A DNA stretch of 64,000 nt, from NCBI GenBank assembly GCA_015039365.1, contig WION01000007.1:912795-976794 (forward strand). The letters run 5' to 3'. Under the pieces are notes generated by a model. That model was given only the letters and a program-made list of their open reading frames with translations. It did no database searches and was not told the origin of the DNA. This document shows positions 1 through 9,525 of the stretch, one piece after another. The position numbers were made by a program, and so were the translations under genes. Source of the stretch: Amanita rubescens (lineage: Eukaryota > Basidiomycota > Agaricomycetes > Agaricales > Amanitaceae). Within the stretch, counting starts at the first letter, position 1. Every line of letters begins with the position of its first letter.

Positions 1-535
1 TCCACATTATGCACAATCTGGCATCAACATACTTGGATCAGGGAAAGTGGGATGAGGCGGAGAAGCTGGAGGTGGAGGTGATGGATGCAAGAAAAGCAAA
101 GCTTGGATCAGACCATCCAGATACTCTTCACACCATGCACAATCTGGCATTAACATTCTGGAATCAGGGAAGGTGGGATGAGGCAGAGAAGCTGGAGGTG
201 GAGGCGATGGATGCAAGAAAAGCAAAGCTTGGGTCAGACCATCCAGATACTCTCCATACCGTGCACAATCTAGCAGCAACATACTTGAATCAGGGAAGGT
301 GGGATGAGGCAGAGAAGCTCCAGGTGGAGGTGTAGAAGCCAGAGAATGTTGGATGAAGCAGAATTGATATCTTTGCTGTCTCAAGCTGTGCAACCCATGC
401 AAACTGTTATGAGGACTCAACATCCAACTACAGTCAAATAATTACAAGAGACAATTTGACAAACTTGTTAGGAGTCAAAACTTTGATATGTGTAATTTAA
501 TGTAACCTTGAGTGCAATTTTATTCAGTAACCGGA
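1..535 (+). pseudogene. 3' fragment of an NB-ARC/TPR (NLR-like) gene, decayed
   Basis: The first 332 bases read open through about two and a half 42-residue tetratricopeptide (kinesin-light-chain type) units with the signature LGSDHPDTLHTMHNLA. The frame then hits TAG at 333-335. Compared with the intact relative ending at 25347, the sequence jumps from inside one repeat straight to the C-terminal unit (tag-agaagccag), so a deletion has joined two repeats out of frame. The rest of the C-terminus is recognisable to about base 470 but full of stops. The 3' untranslated region also matches the downstream gene: both contain ttttattcagtaacc and, further on, gactatcaatcattg. The upstream part lies outside the window. 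It is a paralogue in the same orientation, so this locus was a tandem NLR cluster. Confidence 0.8.
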
Positions 536-1517
536 TATCACACTGTAGTATGTACAGCAATTCCTGCATAAGATAAAAGCTTACTAAATTTGGAATTTTG
601 ATATCTTGAGTTTATGTGGTTTTGTACATTTCACAGGTACTATGTGTAAATGAATATATGGGTGACTCAGGCTAAATGTGAAGACTATCAATCATTGTAG
701 GCAAATTTCAAGTTGTCAAATTGAAGTATATGATCACATTCTCCTCCAAACCTCTTAAATGCAAAATAATGATGCTGAAATTTACACAAACTCCTTGTGG
801 CCCTCATGTTTCCTGGGTTAAGTCTTGACTTACACCTCTGTATTCCTTAGGCCCATTGCCCACAAACATTCACCAGTGCTCATGATCATTGATGAACATG
901 CCACATGTCCCTTGGTTTATGCACTTCTTCGTCTTTCGTGTAATACTTCCGAGGTGTCAGGTGCCATTTCTAGGACCCTGGCTTCTAGCTCTATAACGTC
1001 CTCCATTCATAGCTTTTGCATTCAATACTTATTGCATTATAGATTTCTACCCAACGATCCATGATGAGCGACAACGAGCGACAACTAACCACGATTGCAC
1101 TGTGCGTGGTCTCAAGGGTTGCTCATGCATGGACATTCAGCGTGGTTCACAAGAGAATCAGCAGTGTATTTGATCACGATCTGATAACTACTAGTATTTA
1201 CGACCGTTCATGGCTGTTCACAAGCAATCATCGTGGACCATTAATGAACATGCTTGTTCACGATGATCCACAGTGATCACGCATGATCATCCAATTTCGC
1301 GGAGCTTTCGATCAAGACGCGACGAGCAAGAATGGGGGCTACCTTGCTTCGGATGATGCTGTGAGTGCCGCTGAAAAAGAGTCAAGGGTAACTTGTAAGT
1401 TAGTATATGCATAGACAAATCAGAAAATGTAGGGGGTCTTCGAGAAAGAACCTAAATCAGAAAGGAACAATGTCATATGAAACTGATGCTGGGGACGGGC
1501 GAGGAAGTCCACCCAAG
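536..1517. other. Intergenic stretch, no gene recognised
   Basis: Only short open frames without family signatures are present. The first about 200 bases still resemble the 3' flank of the second NLR gene (25380-25500). Around 915-985 a stretch of about 65 bases, centred on cgtgtaatacttccgagg, resembles 27530-27595 on the other side of the NLR cluster. Confidence 0.6.
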
Positions 1518-3719
1518 TCAGGGCAAATGTGTTGTATTGAACAGGCGGTTACCGGTGTCCGTGGTACCCTTCCCGGTGAACCGGTTATCGGATAGACGAA
1601 GAGCAACTAGACTGAGATTCATGTCATGCTCGAGAGCTTGAGAGAAGACGCCCTGAGATAGCGACTGGGCCTGGACAACTCCTGCAATCACGATGATGCG
1701 AACGGTAGTATCAAGACTGCGGACGTGTTGAATGAATTCAGCCACCGATTTGCCGCTATTGACCACCGAGTCCACCAACAACACGTTTCGTTGTTTGTGC
1801 AGATGATGGGGTTTGATGTCGGACGGCTGAGTGGCGTGAACGAACATGGCGAGTGGGAAGACACTGTTAACGCCGAGCGCCATTGGCTCTCCTCCACGCA
1901 TAAGCGCCACGATTGTCGTCTGCTGCTCTTGGTAAAGTCGAAAGCCACTTGTTGCATGTCCCTGAACATGGGGGATTGCGTATTCTTCGAGACCGATCAT
2001 ACCGGTCAGAAACTCGGTCGCCAGATATGAGCCAACCTCGCCATGTGCTTTCCTGAGGGCAGGGCCAGAAACCATTGCATCGCGCATCGGCGTCATCAGC
2101 AGCTTAGCTGCGCTCCGATCCGTTGCATGAACGATGCGAAGGCTGGCTGGCTTGCGACAACGCAAGATTGATTCCATGAACTCTTTATCAGTGAACCGCA
2201 CCTGAGGAAGTTTGGTCGTATCTAGTCTCGGTGAAGCGTGAGGGGGCAGCAGCACCTGGCTCGCCCGAAGCCCGTCATTGTCGATGGCTTGCAGCAAGTC
2301 CTTCTCCATAGTCGTGCTCCTGGCGTGTTCTTCTCCGACAACGACGATGGCCTCATGTGCCTCACCCAACATACCCAGATCCAAGGTACTGTCTCCAAAT
2401 GCTGAAACGTACATGTGATGAACGTCTCGTAGGCGTGACACCAGGGTTGCCTTCACAGAAGCAGTTACAATGAGCCCGTCGGCAATGCGGCCCCCGCCAA
2501 TGACTTGAACCCTCTCAGATAGGCCTTCTTTGGCAAGGATTTTTTCCCACAAATTACCCAGCCCACAGGTAACGACTATGGCGAGAACGTGGTCCTGCTC
2601 TGCCACAAGTCGCAGTAGTGATATAAACTCTGGATGCATCGTTACTGTCAGGGCTACTTTCTCGCAGGTGACGTCAAACTCGTGATCATCTACCGCCTCT
2701 TCATACAGCAATGCGGCCTGGCGGAAGGCAGCGTACGAGTAACCCATAGGGCTACTGAATACCGCCTTCAACGGATCGTCCTCGTCTCTCGACTTGGAGT
2801 TGGAGAGCGTCTGCCAGAAAAGCATCCCTGTGTCCAGCGCAGCCAGAGTTCTGTCGCCATCCATAACGAGCGCCACATGCGGTTCAGGCCTAGGTTGACA
2901 ATTGTAGCGGACAATAATGTCATCCAGCCTACTTTCAGCACGACGCAGGTTGTCCTCTTCAGTATGATACCGGAAGTCGCGTAATAGTTTTGCGATCCTG
3001 TTTGAAGTTGGTGACGACTCGGAGGATATGAGGGAGAATAGAATGTTGTGCTGGCGGCAGAGATCACGAAGCTCGGTCTTCTCTATCTTCTGCCAGTTGC
3101 GTATATGCTCAACAGACGCGGTCGGACGGCCTCGCAGCGTGTCATTCTGACGGCGTTGTGCTACGATCTCGGCGGGTATGTCGAGGTAGAGAATATGTGT
3201 GTATGTGTTTAGGTCACTGCGCGTGTATACTCTCTGGCCGACTTGGTTCCCTTCTTGCCAGAACATGAAATGCCCGGCCACGACGGCTGTTTTTCCACTG
3301 GCAAGACAGTTCTTTCCAATAGTATCAATGGCGACCTCGCGCCAATGCGACTTTTGTTCCTCGTCCAGCTTCTGGAATGCAGCGAGGCCACCCGGAACCA
3401 GAGAGGCGATCATCTGGGAGCCTTCATAGAACTCGTAACAGCTCTCTTCCAGTTCACGCTTCAACTGATCGAACAAGAAGGTCTTCCCACAGCCGGGAAT
3501 CCCATATATACCCACGACGATGGGTTTAAAGTCATCGGGAACGGAGTTGGGCTTGGTCTTGGTGAGCTGGATTGGTTGCTTATCGGCTGTAGACGGTGAC
3601 TCATCCGAGCTATAAGGGATGTAGGTATTGGTTCCACTCAGAGTTAAACGCAGAAGAACATACCTGGCGTCACGCAGGTTAGTTGGCTTGGCTGACTGTT
3701 GCGGTACACCTAGGGACAT
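1518..3719 (-). CDS. Three-domain P-loop kinase / HAD hydrolase / uracil phosphoribosyltransferase-like protein
   Basis: The minus-strand frame is open for 733 codons. A 54-nt stretch near the start, 3610-3663, has a good donor (GTATGT) and acceptor (TTATAG) and is divisible by three. I therefore prefer exons 3664-3719 and 1518-3609, giving 715 residues; reading through the intron would add 18. Domains in spliced numbering: a P-loop GIPGCGKT at about 55-62 in an AAA/adenylate-kinase-like fold; a haloacid-dehalogenase motif MDGDRT at about 268-273; and a C-terminal UPRTase-type phosphoribosyltransferase domain with PRPP loop VLLVDSVVNSGKS at about 628-640. UPRTases make UMP from uracil and PRPP in the cytosolic pyrimidine salvage pathway. 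Whether the kinase and phosphatase parts act on the same nucleotide is unknown. The C-terminus (GTTDTGNRLFNT) looks complete. Its start lies about 300 bases from the divergent CYTH gene, so the two may share a promoter region. Confidence 0.85.
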   Translation of the reverse strand: MSLGVPQQSAKPTNLRDARYVLLRLTLSGTNTYIPYSSDESPSTADKQPIQLTKTKPNSVPDDFKPIVVGIYGIPGCGKTFLFDQLKRELEESCYEFYEGSQMIASLVPGGLAAFQKLDEEQKSHWREVAIDTIGKNCLASGKTAVVAGHFMFWQEGNQVGQRVYTRSDLNTYTHILYLDIPAEIVAQRRQNDTLRGRPTASVEHIRNWQKIEKTELRDLCRQHNILFSLISSESSPTSNRIAKLLRDFRYHTEEDNLRRAESRLDDIIVRYNCQPRPEPHVALVMDGDRTLAALDTGMLFWQTLSNSKSRDEDDPLKAVFSSPMGYSYAAFRQAALLYEEAVDDHEFDVTCEKVALTVTMHPEFISLLRLVAEQDHVLAIVVTCGLGNLWEKILAKEGLSERVQVIGGGRIADGLIVTASVKATLVSRLRDVHHMYVSAFGDSTLDLGMLGEAHEAIVVVGEEHARSTTMEKDLLQAIDNDGLRASQVLLPPHASPRLDTTKLPQVRFTDKEFMESILRCRKPASLRIVHATDRSAAKLLMTPMRDAMVSGPALRKAHGEVGSYLATEFLTGMIGLEEYAIPHVQGHATSGFRLYQEQQTTIVALMRGGEPMALGVNSVFPLAMFVHATQPSDIKPHHLHKQRNVLLVDSVVNSGKSVAEFIQHVRSLDTTVRIIVIAGVVQAQSLSQGVFSQALEHDMNLSLVALRLSDNRFTGKGTTDTGNRLFNTTHLP

Positions 3720-4020
3720 TTTTGAAAGGAATTGTAAAGGAAGAATTATTATTCAGCTATGTGGCGGAGGAAATGTTACAGTTAACAAGCTGCAGGAGTG
3801 AGACGTAGGTTGTGTCTGAGCAGCGCGAGTGACACAGCGTAGGCGGGTCCCCTGAAGCTTGTTATACTGGCAGATCGACCGTCATCGATTCATCAGTCGA
3901 CGTGTGACGTGCTGCGCACAGCCACTTTCCCACGGGACACGGGACGCCAGCAATCATCCAAGGGTTTGGCCAGCTGGGATACCTTGATCCTCCGTTTCTC
4001 ACTTCTTTTCACAGATAGTG

Positions 4021-4665
4021 ATGAGGCCATCACTCATATTACGAGCACTTTTAGAGGTAGAACGCAAGTTCTGCTCGCTCGCCGTCGAAGATCTCGTTGC
4101 AAACACCGGACAACCTCCTTTCAAAAACGTGCACGCTCTTTCCCAGCGTACAATCCACGATGTGTACTACGACGACCCATCTAGATCTCTCATAAATGCT
4201 GGTATTTGGGTCAGACGACGGAATGGCGTCTGGGAAGCAAAAGTAAAGAAAGGCGGTGATTTCACCAATTCTATGTTCGAGGAGCTCTCAGGATCTGACC
4301 TCGTTCGGCGATGTGTACAAGAAGTGATAGGGAAAGAAGCGAGCGAGAAGGACTTTTTTGGACTGGATGCCATTGCGACATTGTCAACAGTCCGGCAATC
4401 GTGGCTCGCAGACGGCGAGTTCAAAATTGTCTTCGATGCTATGAATTTTGGGCACACTGTTGGAGAGGTTGAGCTGCAGGAAGACTTTCATTACTCAGCG
4501 ACTGCAAACGCCTCGAAAGAAGATCAAATTCGAGATAGGATGACGGAGATGGACAAGAGGATTGAAATGTTTATGAACAGATATCATTGGGCCTTTCGGC
4601 TGGGTGTACCCAAGGGAAAGCTCACGGCGTACTTTGAGCTGCAGGAAGCAGGGAAGATACGTTAG
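4021..4665 (+). CDS. CYTH-domain protein, thiamine-triphosphatase-like
   Basis: This is a single open frame of 214 residues from ATG 4021. It carries the hallmark of the CYTH (triphosphate tunnel metalloenzyme) family near the N-terminus, the ExExK-type motif EVERKF at residues 12-17. Further basic and acidic strand residues follow (VRRRNGVWEAKVKKGG), as expected for a tunnel that binds triphosphate and Mg2+. The closest-looking members are thiamine triphosphatases of about 210-230 residues, which hydrolyse thiamine triphosphate to the diphosphate in the cytosol. The substrate here is inferred from overall resemblance only. The N-terminus is very short before the motif, so an upstream exon cannot be excluded. 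No introns are seen in the body. Confidence 0.8.
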   Translation: MRPSLILRALLEVERKFCSLAVEDLVANTGQPPFKNVHALSQRTIHDVYYDDPSRSLINAGIWVRRRNGVWEAKVKKGGDFTNSMFEELSGSDLVRRCVQEVIGKEASEKDFFGLDAIATLSTVRQSWLADGEFKIVFDAMNFGHTVGEVELQEDFHYSATANASKEDQIRDRMTEMDKRIEMFMNRYHWAFRLGVPKGKLTAYFELQEAGKIR

Positions 4666-6218
4666 GGAATTCTTTCGTTTCTCACCGCATATTTTATCGC
4701 TCCAATATTACATTATGAGTTCTCTACAGTCGCTCAAGTTGAACATCCCCATAACTAACATCCATTGCTCAACTTGCTAGCTTAGTCACTTGACAATCGG
4801 TCGTTTTGTAAATCCCATTACAGTAGTAATAGCCATTTTTTACACATTGATATGCAATAAAGCTAGTGTTCCCCCACGGGTACGGGTTCCGCACCTGAAT
4901 TTGAGGACCCGAAGTCTGCATTCGTTGAACCTCCTCCTTTCGCAAATGAATGGCCGGCAACTGGGGCGAAGAAGCCACAGAAGAAGCCCAGTTGCTCGAT
5001 CCGTCATCACCAGCGAAATTGATCAGAATCCCAGGAATCGCACAGGTATCCGCGTCATTTCGGTTTGTTTCGTCACCTCTTTGACTGGCGCTCTGCAGAC
5101 TCTCAGCTTCACTCTCGCTGACACTGACGCCGTCACCACTTCCGTACCCACTCGCACTACTAACCACGCTAGCTGCTTTACCCATACGAGGCAGTCTTGT
5201 CACGTCCGCCAACCGGCAACGGCGACTCAACGGGATAGACGTTGCATTGTGCCTGTGGAGGCTGATTTAATTGAGGTGATAGTGGTCGTGACTCTGGCCG
5301 TTGGTGCTGGTGAATGGGCAGCTGTGGAGAGGGCCAGAGTTGCTGCGGTCGCGCATGCTGTGATGGTGGTAGCGATTGCGTATGCTGAGGTGACAATGGT
5401 CGCGCATACTGAGGTGGTAGTTATTGTGGATGCTGTGGTGCTGTCGGTTGTGAACGCTGCGGTGGAGGTACTGGATGCTGTAATTGCTGTGGATGCTGTG
5501 GTAGAGGCACCGGATGGCTGCCAGGGACGCTACTGTTGACGCGGATACCGTGACTGCAGCGGTTGCAGTGGTTGCTGAATAAGGAGCTTATGGTGCCGGA
5601 ACAGGGGGCCGGCACAGGCATTTGTACGTTCCTGTATCCATTCAAGACACAGGTTCCATAAATGCCGCTTATGATACTACCATTGAACTACTAGCTGTTG
5701 GCAATGAGCATTGTGACGGTCGGGGCGAAGGGTGGGGTGGGTGCTGATGCTGCTGCCAGAAAGTATGTGAAGTCCGAAAATTGGAAGAACAATGCGTGTA
5801 TCTCCTAGGGTTGAGGACAAGCCTGCAGTTCTAGAAGAGGCTGGCGGGTGTGACTCCGCGTATGCGCTACAAGCCTCATTCGATTGACTCTTGGGCTGAA
5901 GGCGACAATGCAAGCGACGTCGGGGGCTTGATGTTATATTGACCCCAATGTGAGGCAATGAACGCGTGTGAGAATGGGAAGATGACGGGTAACCGGGTGA
6001 TAGGGTGCGTCGGAACGATGAAGGGCGGTCATGGTCGGACATCGACGCATATGAAGAGTAGCGGGCATATGTGCGAAGTTCAGCCGTGTGACACGTTACA
6101 CGCTCTTTCCTTCTTGACCACAACATACCCAAATTATTAAAGACCAGGTAAGCTTGATCTGGACCTCCACAATAGCTCTATGACGTCCTTATCCCTTTCT
6201 AGTTGTGCTGTAACTGTC
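4666..6218 (-). pseudogene. Interrupted P/Q-rich reading frame, probably decayed or mis-spliced
   Basis: On the minus strand several open pieces share proline/glutamine/histidine-rich composition: 5421-5645 and 5178-5396 lie in the same frame, separated by one TAA where repeat context suggests CAA. A serine/acid-rich piece (4769-5230) continues in another frame. Upstream, 5677-6132 gives a serine/proline/arginine-rich stretch (a plausible start at MSDHDRPSSF). Low-complexity P/Q tracts of this kind occur in fungal regulatory proteins, but no DNA-binding or other domain is visible. I cannot join the pieces with convincing splice sites. The plus-strand frame at 4790-5539 covers the same bases and is probably only a shadow. 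Either a broken gene or non-coding low-complexity DNA. Confidence 0.35.
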
Positions 6219-6998
6219 ATGATGGATGGCCCTCAACAGGCTACAAACCATTTTTTCCCTGGGGCACACGACATTTTTATGAAAGATGCTCAATTTACAG
6301 AGGTTATTTAAGTACAAGTTGTCCACTGGTAGCACAACAATAACCCTAACCCATAGATAACTAACAACACCAACAACATCAACCTTAACCTCACCCCTCC
6401 TGATTCTGCTTTACCTCCTCTAGCACCCCTGAAACATTCCAGTACATTCTTCACAGGCAGAGATAAATACTTGCAAAGATTGAAGGACTATTTTAGCTCC
6501 CATGTGGAAGGCCAAAGGAAGTCATTCCTTTTGCATGGTATGGGAGGTATTGGAAAAACTCAGATTTGCTTGAAATTTATTGAACAAAATCCTGATCTGT
6601 GAGTATATCAATGTTAGTATAATATTCATTTGAGATGAACAACTTGTCTCAGGTTTTCTGACATATTTTGGCTTCATGCTTCTTCAGAGGCTATTATTGA
6701 AGTTGGACTAATGCAGATAGCTCAGGCTAACAATGCCCCAAAGGAGGCAACAAAGTCTCCTCAATCTGCCCTCAAATGGATTGCTCAGAGATCTGGATGG
6801 CTCATGGTATATGATAGTGCAGATGGGCATTATTCTATGGTTGAAACATTCCTTCCACCAGGGAATGGAGGAAATATCTTGATTACAAGTAGGAATGTGG
6901 GATTGAAGAGGCTGGCATTGGACTCAGTGAATGTTCTTGACATGGGAGATGATGAGGCTGTTCAGTTGCTGTTGAAATCAGCCATGCTTGATGGCATA
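6219..6998 (+). pseudogene. 5' half of an NB-ARC/TPR NLR-like gene, cut by the Helitron
   Basis: Proposed exons are 6219-6302, 6357-6598 and 6653-6998. The second intron (6599-6652, GTGAGT...CTCAG) is certain from the protein. The first (6303-6356) has a weak donor, GTTATT. The encoded N-terminus is the short asparagine-rich leader common in basidiomycete NLRs. It is followed by an NB-ARC domain: P-loop GMGGIGKT at about residues 89-96, a Walker-B-like WLMVYDSAD and the RNBS-B-like ILITSRN. The frame breaks at codon ATA 6996-6998 and enters the Helitron, where it stops after a few codons (TAA 7008-7010). The continuation, including the GxP motif GGIPLAVDQAG, resumes at 21889 in the same phase. 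NLRs of this architecture are intracellular sensors linked to non-self recognition and heterokaryon incompatibility; the ligand here is unknown. Confidence 0.85.
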
Positions 6999-7010
6999 TC
7001 AAGAATATAA

Positions 7011-7636
7011 TTCACTAAGAACCTCTCCCACGCTTCTCATTGGTCACTTACACACACAAAGATCACTTCTGATTGGCTGCTTGCTTTCCCACTCACTCTT
7101 CCTTGCTCGCTTCCTTACTCACATTTGTCCCTTCCTGTACTCATTCCTTAGCCTTTTATATATATTCCTTATAGCCTTTTATATATATGCTATCCCCTCC
7201 AGAATGAACTTGAAGGCTATGGCGAGTGAAAGCAAGCGATAAATACCTTTCCTATTTAGGTACATTCCTTTTTGGTACACCTTCCTATTATGGGATACCT
7301 TTTGTTTCAGTCGCTCGAGGCCTCACGCAATCGCCTATTCTGGCTATTTCATTTCCTTTTTTGTACATGCCTCCTGTCAATGTTGGGTGGCCTACTTAGT
7401 TCGAGTCCTACCCATAATATCATGATGCTAGCTTAGTGCCAAATCGCAGACTCGGATTTAGTTATGAATGACCAATCACTGAATTTAGTTACCGATGAAT
7501 TTAGTTACACTTACCGATCAGCCTGGCCACATATACCACTTCGTCTTCTGTTCCATTCACAAGTCACATGCCAAGCAGTAATTCTTCACCATTATTCCTT
7601 ACAATCCTTAGCTTTGCTCACTTATATTTGCTGTAG
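7011..7636. other. Helitron 5' leader, no coding region recognised
   Basis: This stretch is AT-rich with short duplicated runs (atatattcctt/atatatgct near 7155-7190). It probably holds the promoter and untranslated first exon(s) of the Rep/helicase gene, since a plausible splice acceptor (TGTAG, ending 7636) opens the first recognisable coding exon. I could not identify the start codon. Confidence 0.5.
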
Positions 7637-9525
7637 GCAGCACTGGAAGTAACCCAAATGCCCGATCTCTGGCCCAGCGAGCACGACGAGAGCGAGAACG
7701 ACAAGGGCAAGAACAGCAAGGGAATGACCAAACAGTCCCAAGTGCCCAATCTTTGGCCCAACGAGCACGACGAGAGCGAGAGAGACGAGAGCGAGGACAG
7801 CAAGAACAACAAGAACAACCAGCCTCAAATGCCCAAGCTCTGGCCCAGCGCGCACGACGAGAGCGAGAGAGACAAGAGCGAGAGCAAGAGCTGCAGGGTC
7901 ATGACCAGCAGCGCCAGCTACAAATTCAGCATCCATTCCCTACTCCTCCTGCAACCATAGGTTCGAGACATTTCTTCGTTTATAAGTCATGATACCTGAA
8001 GATTAGATAAATGATAGTTCCCCCAAGTCGCCGTCGCCGAAGGCTCCCACCCAACCCTGCTGTTGCTCGCCTCTCCTATACTGAGCCCCCTGCCTGACAT
8101 AGTTGTGGCCGCATGGACATTGAATGCACACATTGCAAAGCTCTTCATTGGCTCAATGAGAAAATAACAACCTCATCTGCCACCTCTCCTTCATTTGGCA
8201 TATGCTGCAATCATGGCAAGATCACCCTTCCATCTTCGCGAGTTCCACCTCCTGCACTTCAAGCACTGCTTAGTGGGGATGATGTTCGGGCAAAGAATTT
8301 CCGAGAGCACATATGGGCTTACAACCGGGCTTTTGCTTTTACCTCTCTTGGTGTCAAGGAAGACCACACTGTCAATTGCCGGAATGGTCCTCCTGTATTT
8401 CGCATTCAGGGCGAGCTTGCACATTGGTCTGGCAGTCTTCTCCCTGAACCTGGGCGCCCTCCTATTTATGCACAGCTCTACATATATGACCCTCGCTCTG
8501 CTGTCGCACAGCATATTGCAAACAACAGTGAAAGATCTGCTCTCCACAGCGATACCATGGAGATCCTGGAAGGTCTTTTGCGAGCAAATCACCAATATGC
8601 TCCTCTTTATCTCCATGCTCATGAAGTCCTTGCACAGTACCCTGACACATCTGATGTATCTGTGCGCCTGCGTGTTGCACCAGGGACAGACACCCGCCGC
8701 TACAACCTCCCAACTGTTGATGAAGTCGCTGTAATTCTTCCAACTGATGTGAGCAGTACTGAACCACGTGATATTGTCTTGCGAAGGCGGGGAGGTGTAT
8801 TACAGCGCATCAGCGATTGCCATCCTGCATATGCCCCTCTCCAGTATCCCTTACTGTTCCCCCATGGTGAAAATGGCTGGCATCCTGCCCTTGATAATGG
8901 GGGAGAAGACAGGCGCATCACCCAGTCGCGGTTTGCTGCATACTATCTCCATGATCGGCTGGCTGAATTCTCTTGTGTCTTGCGTGGTGGGAGGCTTTTC
9001 ACCAGGTGGATGGTTGACATGTATGCATCAATCGACCAATGCAGGCTGTTTTGGTTGAGGCAGAACCAAGGGATTTTGCGAGCTTCTCTATACAGTGGTC
9101 TCCAAGATGCGCTGGACACTGCAGATCAAGATATAGGCCTTGCAAACTTGGGCCAGCGAGTGGTCCTTCCCTCTTCTTACATTGGTGGCCCTCGCCATAT
9201 GCAGCAGCAATTCCAAGACTCAATGGCAATTGCTCGCTTTTTCCAAAAAGTCGACTTATTCATTACTGTTACAACAAATCCACGATGGCCAGAGATCACC
9301 CAAGAACTTCGCCCAGGTGAAACACCATATGACCGACCTGATTTAGTTGCCCGAGTTTTTCATCTGAAGAAGAAGGCTATGCTCGATGACATCATCAAGA
9401 ATGGAGTCCTGGGAAAGGTCGCTGCACATGTATACACCATTGAGTTCCAAAAGCGAGGGCTACCACACATGCACCTCCTTATCTTCCTTCAAGAGCCTGA
9501 CAAACTGAATTCACCTGATGACATC

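Noticed and set aside
4790..5539. 249-codon plus-strand frame, Val/Ala-rich
   Set aside because: Complementary to the P/Q-rich minus frames; Val/Ala runs arise from the same repeated codons.
6988..7242. 84-codon hydrophobic frame across the Helitron left end
   Set aside because: Starts in the disrupted NLR and runs through the AT-rich leader; it spans the insertion junction and has no homologous pattern.
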